DNA of 64,000 nt from the NCBI RefSeq assembly GCF_018143015.1, contig NC_054746.1, forward strand, positions 21,280,464-21,344,463, read 5' to 3'. Positions 13,301 through 24,714 of the stretch are shown here, in pieces. The first letter of the stretch is position 1, and each line of letters starts with the position of its first letter. The notes beneath the pieces are model-generated. The model ran no database searches. It saw only the letters and a list, made by a program, of their open reading frames with translations, and was not told where the DNA came from. Source of the stretch: Lytechinus variegatus. Taxonomy: Eukaryota; Echinodermata; Echinoidea; Temnopleuroida; Toxopneustidae. Position numbers and translations under genes: made by a program.

Positions 13301-16300
13301 TTTAGGTTTGGTTCCCATGGTTACCGGTTTATACCAACTCTTTGATTCTACAAAGAAAAAAGACAAACATAAAATGGTTAACCTACATCCAACTACAACT
13401 TATATAACAGGATGTATAATATACAGTGTGCTTGAGAATATTGAAGGGATACCAGAATTACCGGTTCTTGTTGTGTGTGTGTCTCTCTCTTTTCTTTCAC
13501 ATTGACACTACTTCTCTCTTTATACCTCTCTCCACTTCTTATTCTCATTTTATTCTCCAAAACAAAAATCCTTTTCAGGCCTAAACCCACAATCAAGTCC
13601 ATAAACTTCCTTGGCCCTTTGACTACTGGTGGGTGTTTCATAAAGCTGTTCGTAAGATAAGAGTGACTTTAAGAACGACTGGTAATCATTCTTTTGGTAA
13701 ATGGTACACCATTGGCAATGGTTTAGCGCGTAAGAAAGGTTCACCAGACGTTCTTAAAGTCGCTCTTAACTTACGAACAGCTTTATGAAACGGCCCCCTG
13801 TACCTTCAAATCCCAGTAGGCTTTGAACAGGGATCACTTGGCTCCTGTAGGCAGCAAGTTTACATCTTCTGCTTTAAACTTGACAATAACGACAAAAACA
13901 TTTGTATTCTTATAAGTAGTTTGTGTTACATTACCTGGATTGAAGATGACAACATCATTGCTGCATCCATCAGGCTGTGGGTCAGGATTAGGATACACAC
14001 CACCAAAGACATAGAGCTCCTTGCGGAAGAACGTTGCAGAGTGATATGCTCTGGTAGGGGCTTCACCAGCAGCCTGAATGAGGTAGAGGATGAAAAGAAG
14101 GTATAATAATTATCAGTTATGGTTCATAACTAAATTATTTTATTCTCTTTCCATTTAATAATAATCCGCTTTTATATAGTGTTTTATACATCGGAACGAC
14201 ATGACTAGGCTCTTTATAGATATATTATTATATTTGTGTAATTTTCAAATTAAAAAAAGAACTTGTTTGTCCTGACATATCTTTTTTCAACAAAAAGGAT
14301 GTTATTAGCATATGTGAAACTCTGGGTGATATATCTATGCAAAGTAACATTACTCAATTATCGACTCTATGAGCACTGGAATAGGGAAAAGAGCTGTTTC
14401 ACATATTTATAATCTTTCCAATGCACTCTGACAAGGGGTGTCTTGGTTTTCAAGTCTGATGTCACTAATTCATCATAATTTGAGCTTACCTTGACATCAG
14501 AAACATAAATAAGAGTAAGATAAGAGTAATGCCCTTACTTTTCTCATAATAATGTGTTCACATTTCTATCATGCAACACCAAAACAGTCAATAAAAGGAA
14601 CTTTTATGTTGAGCTCTCTGAAAAAGAGAATGGATCATTGAAAATATACATAGTATCAATTAGGCCTTGATTCAAAATGTACCTCAACAAGTGACCACTT
14701 CATCGTTGCAAGGTCCAAGATGTGCATGTCACTGAACCATCGAAGGTTCTTGGATCCCCCGAAAACAAAAACACTGTTAAGGTCACGGTCAAAGGTCGCA
14801 GTGTGACCCATGCGGGAGGGAAACTTGTCAGAGGATGATTCTATCTCTGGCACAGTCCAGCCACCAGTTTCTGTTGGGAAGTAGGAATGAAAATTAAGGA
14901 TTTCAGGATCATGCAACACTCATACTATTACATTAATATCAATGATTTAATGGGCAAATGAAAATAAAACACAATATAACAAAGAGGAATCAATCAATCA
15001 AGTATTTTTAAAATACATAAGTATACATTTCAGAGCAATAGTAGGTAAATTTCTTTCGAAGCTGCAAGGTATGAAAAAAATCAACTTTGTGGTCTACAGA
15101 CTTTTTCTCTCACTTGATCAGATTCACTTTGTGATGATAACATAAAGATTTATGCAAAGACAATGGAATAGAATAAAACAAAAATATTGATAAAAATACA
15201 TATATTCAAATAAAAAATCTGAAATTTATATTAGTTACCATGTCAATTAATATTGTATTTCTATTGTTATAACCACTTGGAACATTGCACACACATATCA
15301 TTTTACAATTATCTTACTAATATCATTACTATCATCATCACCATTGTCATAATAATCAGATGATTCTGAACTTAAGTTTAGAATACTCAGATATCATTCT
15401 TTGTCAAATTCTGAACTCAATTTGTGGTAATGACATAGAGTGCATTTTTTTTACTTAATAGTGTAAAAAGGTTACCACAGTTATTATATTTAAAGTGTGG
15501 TTGACAAAAGGCATCACTACAAGATTATGGGATCAATTAACTTGAAAACGAGCTACACACAGCTGCAAAAAATAGGCTGAAATCTTACTATATCTTGTTT
15601 ACTGCATGGCTATAGAAAAACTGTTTTGGAAATTTAGACTAAAAGTTTTCTGCAACGTAACTATGCTCTCTAAATCAAGGAAGACCGTTTTAACTTTTGG
15701 AACCACATTTACTCACTGGTTATAATTCTGGTAAATTTCCAATGGACTCTGATACAAGGATCTCTTTAAGAATTCACAATTTAATCTCGAAAGATATTTC
15801 TGTAATAATTACCTGTATTGAGCATCCATATGGCATCCCTGCTGATGGTCTGTCTGTGCCCTTGACCACCAATCAACAAGCACTTGTGGTTGCCTATGTT
15901 ACACAGGGTATGACCCCATCGGGAACTAGGCTCTGAATAAGGGAAATAATAAATGTGATGGACCTGTCAATTACTGAATTGTGCAATTACCCTAGACTTT
16001 GTATTGGGAACATCCACTTCCAGTAAATGTAGGCGACGCATTTTAGTCCATCCTAACACAGTAAGCTTGGTCATCTACACAGCAGTTCCTGAATGACAAT
16101 TTTTTTTCAATTTACTTCAATTTGCATTTATTTAATTTCCCATTTGAAAAGTAAACATAACAAAATATAAGAAATTATTTATAAGCAAAAGTAGAATGAA
16201 ATGGAGTTACTGCACTTTAAAATAATTCCAGGTAAATAAATATTGTAGATGGTAGAAATAATGGTGTATTACTTCTTGATCTAAAATAAATTTACCAATT

Positions 16301-18534
16301 TGGTTCATTATTCAACTTTATAAATAACTTGCGTCATGTGAAAAGATTTAGAAATACCTGTATCACTTTCTTTCTTCACTCCTGGATGCTGAGGACGTTT
16401 TGGGTTTGCTGAATTTTGTTTGTCGACTTTAGACGATAGTGGTGATGACATGGGTGGTAATGGCCTCTGCCTTGACGACTGTCGCTTCCTGGTGCTAGGT
16501 GGGGTGCCCACATCGCTGTCCTCTCCATGTTTTGTTTTCCTTTTTTTGCTAGCCGAGTGGGAGAGGTGAGGAGGGCGGTGTGGAGTTCCTTGAACTTGGA
16601 GCTGTTTGGAGTGGTATCAATAAGAGCTCATTAACCCATTGATCACTGATTTCTGTAATTTCCATAGGCTTTTTAAACAAACATGCTGGTTCCAAGAAGC
16701 AACGGGTCAGCAAATGAATGAGAAATTCAGATAAAAAAGAAATTGCAGCCTATCCTAAAATAGACTCCAACATGTTTCTCTATATAGGTTGTGGTGTAAG
16801 AAAATATGACTGCAAAGAGAAAATGAAGCATAAGAAATGTAGTGCGAGAAGAATACAATATGATATTGACAGACTGCTTGGACTTACAATATGCCGCAGG
16901 CTTTTCCATAGGAATTTTTTTCACATAATACACATTTATTGAAATATGTATAAAGCAAGAATACAACTACAGACAAGAGATGAAAGTAATAAAGTAAAGA
17001 AATGAAGTACACTTTCAAGGACATATATTTTCAAACAGATTATGCAGTTACCTGGGGAGTCTCCTCATTTTGTTTGGGGTCTTTTAATGATCTTTCAACG
17101 AAAGGACTCGAAGATGTTGCCATCATAGAACACAATCTCTCTGCTTCTGGTTGTGAGTCTGTGACTTCCTCCGATTCTGGAATGTCCTGAGATTCTGTAA
17201 TGTCTTGAGAATCCGTCTGTGAAGACTCCATCTCGGTTTCCTCCTGATTGATTCTCTGACCGGCTTCCTGTTTGGCTGTATCAAGGTGAAGGTGGTAGCT
17301 GTGTTCTTCCAGTGGAATGGTGAAGTCTTTGGCTTGGTGTGGTTGCCAGCAGAATGCTCTGAATTGGGTAAACATATGAGGAAATAAAACCCAAATGAGA
17401 CCAAAATATTCGCACCAATGACTTCAAACTAAAGTTAAAATAATTGTAAGATGGTGGATATGTGTTTAATATCTTAGCCATCAGAAATAAAAAACAAAAA
17501 AAAAAAAACAACAAAAAGTCTTTTTTTTTAATGGGCAGATTGGTGAAACCATCGCTGAAAGTACAAAAAATAAGAAACATTCTCTTTCAGTGTGGCAGCA
17601 GCTATATAAGCACTCTCAAAAGAAAGAAAGGGAAAAAACTCAGGGACTCTACCCTTCTTTTATATTTACCTGCTATCCTGTGTGATTGATCCCAGATCAA
17701 AACTCTCTGCCGTATTGGCATGATTTACAATTGTTGCCTTTAGGGATAGACCTTCATGCGTTGATTTTGAAGAGATAACAAACACTGCCACCATTTCAGG
17801 AAATGGAGAAGGGAGGAGAAGTGCTGAGCTGTATGGAAAATGGGACATTGGTTAAAATCAATCATAAGCCTAAAAATATTCTTCACGAACAACAAAAATA
17901 ATATGACATTTATGGTATAAATTGCTCAAAGCACACAGTGAGTTATGAGGAAAATTGAAGTCTTTATAAAATTCTAAAGGAATCGAAAGATATACAACTT
18001 TTTATGTCCTTCTTCAGGAAAAAATTGCACAAAATGGGGCATGAATTAGCAACAAATTATTATCTTTTCCCCAAAGATTAAAATATACATACATAGTTGC
18101 GAGTCAACAGGTACTTGTGTATGTACAGGTGTTGCCAATAGTGAAAAGAATGCATAAATTGCATATTTGGGACCAGTTTATCAACAGATGTACCGAGGCG
18201 ATATGTTGTTCTAATGATTAACTATAACCACATTTTATTCAGCTAAGGCAAACATGTATGGAATGGATGGAAGAAAAATAATTTCGTCAGAATTAAAACT
18301 TCTATGACTACTTCAATGGACCCAGGTGAATTTTATCCAATTTCAACAGTCATTTTCATTCAAGCATGGAATTCACCGAAAGAACAAATTATTTTTGGGA
18401 AGTTAGCTTTGAGATATATGCCACTACTACAGTACAGTAGATTACCTTAGAGTCACAGGAACTGGCAGGCTCGTAGGTGAATACACTGCATAACACTCCA
18501 TCTTTTCGCTTTCAGACTCCATCATCAAGTGCAT
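10314..18534 (-). CDS. Kelch-repeat protein with SQ cluster, 12 exons, 593 aa
   Basis: Spliced minus-strand gene. CDS exons: 18534-18446, 17828-17670, 17358-17052, 16601-16358, 15932-15813, 14870-14683, 14073-13935, 13347-13290, 12622-12531, 11743-11689, 11134-11037, 10546-10314. All phases agree and sum to 594 codons. An in-frame TAA lies just upstream of the start ATG. Residues 1-266 are mostly low-complexity, with clustered SQ dipeptides (around MESSQTDSQDITESQ) and a basic KKRKTK stretch followed by STRKRQSSRQR. Residues 267-593 form six Kelch blades with RxGHTA, RxYHSA or RSGHSA turns and double-glycine strands (FVFGG, YVFGG, VIFGGW, LIHGGY). Kelch propellers bind proteins; nuclear localisation is inferred. 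I do not recognise the orthologue. The family call is firm, the function unknown. Confidence 0.85.
12062..12240. mobile_element. MITE in Kelch gene intron 9
   Basis: Inverted arms carrying CAAATAGCGAATA on the left and TATTCGCTATTTG on the right, with matching TTCGCAT...GGTGAAA / TTTCACC...ATGCGAA words inside. It folds as one hairpin of about 180 bp and has no ORF. It lies in the intron between exons 12622-12531 and 11743-11689. Confidence 0.6.
12785..12990. mobile_element. MITE in Kelch gene intron 8
   Basis: The left end reads GGATGGTGAGTTTGCGGTAA and the right end is its near-exact complement, TTACCGCAAACTTCACCATC. The arms run about 38 bp, to GGTTAGTC / GACTAACC. The 206-bp element has no coding capacity. 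Confidence 0.8.
13629..13798. mobile_element. Palindromic 'TTTCATAAAGCTG' MITE
   Basis: Terminal inverted repeats of about 50 bp: TTTCATAAAGCTGTTCGTAA on the left, TTACGAACAGCTTTATGAAA on the right. Both continue through CTTTAAGAACG and its complement. The loop holds ACACCATTGGCAATGG. This type of repeat is abundant in sea urchins and other marine invertebrates. It lies in the intron between Kelch exons 14073-13935 and 13347-13290. Confidence 0.88.
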
Positions 18535-19319
18535 CGCACTGACTTACAATCACTTGAGCACCAAGAAAATCTGGCAGAAAATAACAATACATACATTAAC
18601 ATGACTATATTAGAAATAACAATAATAGTGTTACTAAATCAACAAAATAATAAGATAATAACAACTAACTCATCATCATCTTCTCATATGGGATGAACAT
18701 GAAGGCATGAGCGTGTAACTCTGAGCTTCTTGTGGGATTTTTAAAATTACAACTTCATGAGCCTGCATTAGGAGTCAAGGAATGGAAGTTCTGTACAACT
18801 GTATCAATCTCTATAGCTTTTGAATTTGTCTATTGACATAAGTTGTATTACGGTAAGTTTTCAGATACATGTAGCTCCTATTCCAGTAATTAATTACTCT
18901 CCTACTGAAGGTTCTATTTCTAACATCCAATTAGCTAAAGGATTTCAGTATTTTCATGGAGTGACCTCTCGATGAGCTACATGTACCTTCCACTACCACC
19001 TTTAAGTCAGTCAAGTTGCTGGTTCGAAAATTGGGACTGTCCCAGAAAACAAGGATATCCCAATAAACGGAGACAAATCATGTCTTAAAAAATTGATATT
19101 ATCCTTGTTCATGAGGACAATTTTTTATCACTGCTCGGTTGACCTACCGGTACTTCTCCCGGTGGGTCATTTACAGTGATTGAAAGTGCTAAAAATAAAT
19201 GAAGTGACCTTAATTCCCAATCCCTCCCTCCCCTCATTTCACATTCTAATTTTTACTTGCCACCTTCCAATAATCTTGTGATGTTTACATATCAGGTTTA
19301 ATTTCTACTACCTCAGTAC
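18535..19319. other. Upstream flank of the Kelch gene
   Basis: This contains the 5' untranslated region of the minus-strand Kelch gene. A CTGCCAG acceptor-like site at about 18568-18574 suggests the coding start is in a second, downstream exon. Otherwise it is AT-rich, with no recognisable promoter motif and no coding sequence. Confidence 0.4.
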
Positions 19320-20127
19320 TGTTCTGCTGAATGGATGCATAAGTTCCCCATTCAATATTCTTCATGTAGTGAAACAAGGAACCGTCCCATCTCCAACTCT
19401 TTACACAGTTTTCATCAACGGCCTGATCAAAAAGTTGCGAGAAGCTAGCCTTGGATGCTCATTAAGGGGACTTTATATGGGAGCCATATAAAGTTTTAAC
19501 ATATGATGTGGTATTGGTCAGCACGTGCCCTAAAGAACTTCAAGCTGTGCTTAATCTCACTTTACTTGTACACCTGGCATTACAAGATCAATCCAGACAA
19601 AAGTGCTATTGTAGAGAAGGAAGAAGCTGAGATTACAGTGTGGAAGTTAAGGGACACTCAAATCAAGGAATGCTCAAAATATCCCTAGCTTGGAATCATG
19701 ACTTGTATCTCTCTCATTGACGGTTGACTCCACCAATGACATAATACCTAAAGGCTACAGTGCCTTCTTATCACTGACGGGAACCAAACAGGACTCTCAC
19801 CTTCTTTTTCCACATATCTGCTCCCATGTGTGGAAAACATTTTGTATTCATAGAATGCTATATGGAGTGCAAGTTTATTGCCTCACCGATTATATGTTAA
19901 ATCATCTATATCATGCACAGAATCTCTTTAAGCGGGCCCTAGGCTTGCCCAAAACTTCAAAAGCTGCTCAAATGAAGCAGTGTACTCCTGGACTTAATTC
20001 CTGTATCAGCAGACAAATAGATCTTACACTTACACTTGGGCAATACCCATGTTTATCATCGGATAGAATGGAAAGAAGGACTGAAGGGCACATTGTCAAT
20101 GCTCTAACTAGTAGCACTCCCCTTTAA
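19320..20127 (+). pseudogene. Decayed LINE reverse-transcriptase relic
   Basis: A reading from 19320 gives NGCISSPFNI, then VKQGTVPSPTLYTVFINGL, which resembles the reverse-transcriptase palm segment (normally (V/R)QGxxLSPxLFxxFIN). It then degenerates. A second open segment at 19717-20127 carries WKTFCIHRMLYGVQVYCLTD and QNLFKRALGLPKTSK, resembling the region after the polymerase domain in non-LTR elements. The YADD catalytic box is not readable. It is a dead 5'-truncated copy; the clade is not resolved. Confidence 0.6.
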
Positions 20128-20206
20128 TACTGGAAGTTTAATCATGAACTGGACAGTGGGAGAAAACTCTGCAAAACATAATCTTCTAAACCTGTGCATG
20201 TGAACC

Positions 20207-20305
20207 AGTGCCATACCCAAGTTGGAAGAAACAACTTGGATCTTGGCCTAGATCAAGTACTACTTGATCTCGGCCAAGTTGTTTCTTCAACCTGGGTATG
20301 GCACT
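20207..20305. repeat. 99-nt near-perfect hairpin
   Basis: The left arm AGTGCCATACCCAAGTTGG...GAAACAACTTGG pairs with the right arm CCAAGTTGTTTC...CCTGGGTATGGCACT. The terminal loop lies around CAAGTACTACTTG. The arms are about 45 nt with few mismatches. It could be a tiny MITE or a transcribed hairpin. Confidence 0.75.
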
Positions 20306-20561
20306 ATGGGATATCAGCACTTAGGAGGGTGCAAATGCACAGGTTTGGAATCTACAAACAACATCACATCTCTCTTGAAAATGCTGATTGCTGTGGCAAA
20401 TAAATCTACTCTGAATCACTAGAGTGGAAGGATTCTGCAAAACAAAACAGATATTGTCCTAAGCAGATTAGGAGCCTACTACTAAAAGAGAAGCTGTCTA
20501 TGACTAACGTTAGATTCTAAGTCCTGTCAAACTTTATACCCAACTAAAGCAGGACTACTTA

Positions 20562-21131
20562 CCAAACCTTTGAAATAAGAAGGCTTGCTTTGAAACAAAA
20601 AAAATCAAAGAATGAGAACAAAGAAAGTTTGAGAAAAATCGGACAAATTAATGAGAAAGTTATGAGCATTTGAATATTGCAATCACTAATGCTATGGAGA
20701 TCCTGCCATTGGCAATGCGACAAGGATGTTTGATGTCACATGTGAACAACTTTTTCTTTGATGGACTATGAAATACCCTCAAAATGTCTCTTTCTGCTTT
20801 TTCTTGTGGTGATACAAACTCTTTATCCATGATGTATTCTTTAAAAATCTGTATTACATGCCCTCCTATAGAAAGAACACATGATCTACTGATAGATGTG
20901 ATAAAAGAGGCAATTTAAGTGATATATACTAAAGTAATGGGGAGAGTTGGTCACAAGTGACATCACACATCTGTCGCATTGCCAATTAGCAGATCTCCAT
21001 AGCATTATTAGTGATCGCAATATTCAAATGCTCATAACTTTCTCATTATTTGTCTGATTTTTCTCAAACTTTCGTTAATCTGTTTCTTTGATTTTTCTGT
21101 TTTCACACAAGCTATCTTGGTCCAAAGGTTT
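20562..21131. mobile_element. Long-TIR non-autonomous element (about 570 bp)
   Basis: Arms of about 190 bp in inverted orientation share AAACCTTTG at the tips and then GAAAGTTTGAGAAAAATC, GAGAAAGTTATGAGCATTTG and CTATGGAGATC on both sides. The centre is unique (near 20755-20935) and has no ORF. The left arm carries an extra GC-rich insertion relative to the right. A common sea-urchin-type MITE; superfamily not determined. Confidence 0.8.
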
Positions 21132-21544
21132 CATTCTCCTTTAATAGTCATCCCAACCAAGGCCAAGGTACTGTCTGAGTATTGTATATCCAGTTGTTGT
21201 GTGTTTGGACGATCAATTTTCGAAAGTCATTTGGAAAAATTTACAAGCGAAGTTTCATAAATTTTTGTACAAAATTTAATTTAGGAAATATATAGTCTAG
21301 AACAAAATAGAAGATGATTACAACCACTCATTGCTCATTCTACAAATGAGGCTGTAAACTTTATAAAGCTAATTACAAATAATACAAGTATTGAATTCAT
21401 ATTTTTAGTGTGATCCAAAGTTTGGTCCAAAGACAAAAAAAGAAGGCTACAGTCTGGGCTCAGCCTTCAGTTAAAAAATAAAGTGTCTGAACACGTGACC
21501 ATTGATGCTGACCCCCCCCCCCCATCCTACATAGATCTAGAGTC

Positions 21545-22379
21545 TAGACAGCTGGCAGCCGTCTGTTTTGAGGAGTCTTTAATTTTTTGTTTTTTTATTT
21601 CTCCTCATACACAGACGGCTTGCTATCGTGCAGCCATCATTAGGGGACTTACAATGCAAAATCCCCAGTTGGGGCTCTTCAGTTTTTGTCTTTAATGAAT
21701 CAAACTTTTGAAAATTAACGTAACTGAAAAGTGAAATGCAAATTAATAATTAATATTCCCTCTTGGCATTAATTGCCAAAAAACAGAGAAAAATCAAGTT
21801 AAAAGGAACAAAAACAGTGACTTACCTCGGCTGTCGCGCAACATAACTTCCCTGTTTTATCCGAACTTAGTACATATGGCCATTAAATCCCCTGTACAGA
21901 TCGCGCTAGAACTTCGGTCTCTGTATTTGGTGAGTGAAGCCAACGGAGTTCAGCTGAACAACTAACAAGTAACATAACAGAGACCAAAGCTTTTGGTCTA
22001 ACCCAAATACAGAGACCGAAGTTCTAGCGCGATCTGTACAGGGGACTCAATGGCCATATGTTTATGTACTTAAGATCGGATAAAACGGGGAAGTGAATTG
22101 GTGCGACAGCCGAGGTAAGTCACTGTTTTTGTTCCTTTTAACTTGATTTTCTCAGTTTTTTGGCAATTAATGCCAAGAGTGAATACTGATTTGCATTTTG
22201 GTCGCATTAATTTTCAAAATTTGTATTCATTAAAGACAACTATTGTAGAGCCCCGACGGGGGGATTTTGCATTGCAAGTCCCCTAATGGTGGCTGCACGA
22301 TAGCGAGCCGTCTGTGTACGAGGAGAAAGAAAAAAAAATGTTAAAAAACTCCTCGAAACAGACGGCTGCCAGCTGTCTA
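21545..22379. repeat. 835-bp palindrome with 377-386-bp arms
   Basis: The left arm 21545-21930 and right arm 22003-22379 are inverted copies. Both open TAGACAGCTGGCAGCCGTCT and run through AACAGTGACTTACCTCGGCT to CTTCGGTCTCTGTATTTGG. The spacer (21931-22002) contains the GTGAGTG..GCCAACG module. Arm identity is high, with small indels. Paired ORFs in the two arms are mirror products of the repeat, not genes. It could extrude as a cruciform or give a long dsRNA hairpin if transcribed. Confidence 0.9.
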
Positions 22380-22461
22380 ACATAGATCTAGCTACTAAAA
22401 GAAATAACAATATATCAAAGTTCAAACAGTTGAGTTAGTTCTAAATTGATTTGTGAGTTTT

Positions 22462-23610
22462 CTTACATTCCAGACGGTATAAACCAGAGGTTAGAGGTTC
22501 TGCGCTCTCATGGATATCTTCTTATTTAAGTTTAAGATCACAGAAGGTTAAGATACAAAATTCTTTGTCTTCTGAATGTGAAGTGAAATATGGTGTGCCC
22601 CAGGGATGTCTTGGGGCCATCATTTTTTGGTGTATATTCTGCCCCACTTGCTGATATTGCCATAATGTTAGTGTGCATCTTTATGCAGATGACACACAGT
22701 TGTATTCCTCATTTAATCCTTCCTATCCACTTGAAGAGGCAAATGAAAGAACCCGTATGGAAGCCTGTATGAAAACTTAGATGATTTGTAACAAATTACA
22801 GATGAATGATGACAAGAGTGACTTTTTGATCATCATGTCACGTAATCAAATGTTCAAGATTCAATGTCGATCTTTGTATGTTGGTAATTCTCTTATTGAT
22901 GCAAAGCCTAGTGTACGGAACCTTGGTGTTCAATTTGATTCTGAAATGTCAATGGCTTCCCATGTGAATTTGACATGTAGAAATTTGCATTTCCAAATTC
23001 ATATTAATAGTATTAGAAAATCCAAGTCCACAAATGTAACTTCATCTGTTATACATTCATACATTATTTCTCGATTAGACTATGGCAATGCGCTGTTGTT
23101 CAATGCTAACAATGATCAGATCCACAAGCTTCAAAGAGTGCAAAATGTCGCTGCCCGAATTTTTAGTAAAACTTCGAAATATACGCATATAACGCCTGAA
23201 CTAAAAGAACTTCACTGGTTGCCTGTGGTGGAGAGAATAAAATTCAAGATTTTGTTGCTTACATGAAAAATTGTCAATGGTTGTGCTCCTCATTATCTTA
23301 GCGATCTTATCTCTGAATACGGTACCGGTATGTACCCTCTAGAAATCTAAGATCTTCAGGGACCGGGTTGTTGACAACTCGTAGAATCAAATACTCATTT
23401 CATTTGGTGAAAAAGCTTTTGCTCGTAGTGCTCCAACTTTGTGGAACACGCTCTCATCAACATATGGGCTCCAACATATGCAATGCCAAATCTATACTCA
23501 AAGGCAAAGCCAACCTTAAATCATCATATTTCAAATAACAGTGTTACACCCCCCTCTCGCTGTGTAATAATTTCCTCTGCGCCTCTGAATAGGAAAGGAA
23601 ACTAGATATA
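22462..23610 (+). pseudogene. CR1/L2-like LINE reverse-transcriptase fragment
   Basis: Readable in several frames: SALSWISSYLSLRSQKVKIQ, then KYGVPQGC, then LYADDTQLYSS (the YADD catalytic box). The long open part 22781-23266 follows with KLQMNDDKSDFLII, RNLGVQFDSEMSMASHV, SRLDYGNALLFNANNDQI, QRVQNVAARI and ELHWLPVVERIKFKILLLT. This order matches the C-terminal half of CR1/L2-type reverse transcriptases. The endonuclease and N-terminal half are absent, and multiple stops and frame changes make it inactive. It begins about 80 bp right of the palindrome. Confidence 0.85.
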
Positions 23611-24600
23611 ATTATATTATACTAACCTCGTACAATGTGTGAGTGGATAGAAGGCGCACTCTAATTATAAACCACAGACTGACCACAGCTGAGTGAGTTG
23701 TCTGTAGATGCAGCTCGCAGCAGTCAGCTGTGCCTGTGTGTGACCGAGTCTGACTCTGCGGAGCTAGGAGTGCTGAGACACTTCTGTTCCAACTTCTCGC
23801 CTCTCGGACTCACCCTCAGGCTTGAAGCTTGACTTTCATCAGCAAATTCATCAGCTTCTGTAGAGCTGACCAGGGGATCGGAGGCATTGACTAGTAGTAC
23901 GGTAGATCTCCCTCTATAACGTTAGAGTTTGACTGAGAGCCGGCGAGATGAGTAAGGTCCACGTAAGGAGAGAAACAATGAAAAATGGATCATCACATTC
24001 ACCGGTACACTTTTAACGTTTTTTGGATAGCGCGCGCTAGCGCTATGTTAAACTAAATTAAACTGTTTTATTAATAAGTGACTTGAAATTTAGGTTAATT
24101 TTTTGCGGATAAATTTCTATTTAAAATTATTTTTATTTTCTTGTTCTATATTAATTTAAATTTTTAAAAGACGTTATTGTGAAGTATTGGTTATTTTAGT
24201 TGATAAATAGTTAGTCGCATAAGATCGGCAATGCATGATATTACAGTCCCATACGTATGAGTTTCTGTGGGTCAACGCTAAATTTGATTGGCCGATCGAT
24301 CAAGCAAGCTCCGCTACGGATAGCGAGCGTCTGCCTCGCCGAAACTCCCGGGGCAGCAAATGTGGTGGAGAGGTAAATGGGTATTGCGCAATGGCGGTTG
24401 TGCGCGTGTGAAGTCGGGCGCTGGTGCGAGTTGAGTTAACGTCATCAGCTATCAGGGGAGACAGAAATTTTCGAAAACAATAGAAAGGCACCAAGTTAGA
24501 TCGTAACGTTAGACTCTAGATCCAAGTCCAAGTACAGATACGATACCGTAAGTATAGATCTAGAATCTAGGCCTAGGCTTTGTCATTGATTATCATTAGA
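23611..24600. promoter_or_regulatory. CpG-bearing stretch, possible DHX57 or bidirectional promoter
   Basis: This lies between the head-to-head Kelch and DHX57 genes, 1.8-2.8 kb upstream of the DHX57 start codon. It is richer in CpG than its neighbours (about 24280-24460) and holds a GATTGGCC (inverted CCAAT) word near 24280 and TTGCGCAATGGCGG near 24382. A GAGATGAG...CACGTAAGG donor-like site lies near 23960. No start site can be proven from sequence alone. Confidence 0.25.
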
Positions 24601-24604
24601 GTTT

Positions 24605-24650
24605 TAGACAGCTGGCAGCCGTCTCTGTTTCGAGAAGTTTTTTTTATTGT
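24605..24650 (+). repeat. Third copy of the palindrome terminus
   Basis: TAGACAGCTGGCAGCCGTCT recurs here, followed by GTTTCGAGAAG and a T-rich run, as at both ends of the 21545-22379 palindrome. It shows that the palindrome arm is a dispersed repeat rather than a unique inversion. Confidence 0.75.
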
Positions 24651-24714
24651 TATTTTTTTTTTATTTCTGTCTGGTCTTTTTTTTTATTTCTGTCAATCTC
24701 CTGGGTAGGCCTAG

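Noticed and set aside
10314-18534. Assigning the Kelch gene to RABEPK or a KLHDC gene
   Set aside because: The propeller is generic by eye, RABEPK lacks the long N-terminal half, and no diagnostic motif was recognised, so no symbol was given.
21483-22425. Paired 61-70-residue ORFs at 21483-21695 and 22240-22425 as related small genes
   Set aside because: They are mirror images produced by the palindrome arms, with indels and no conserved start or codon bias.
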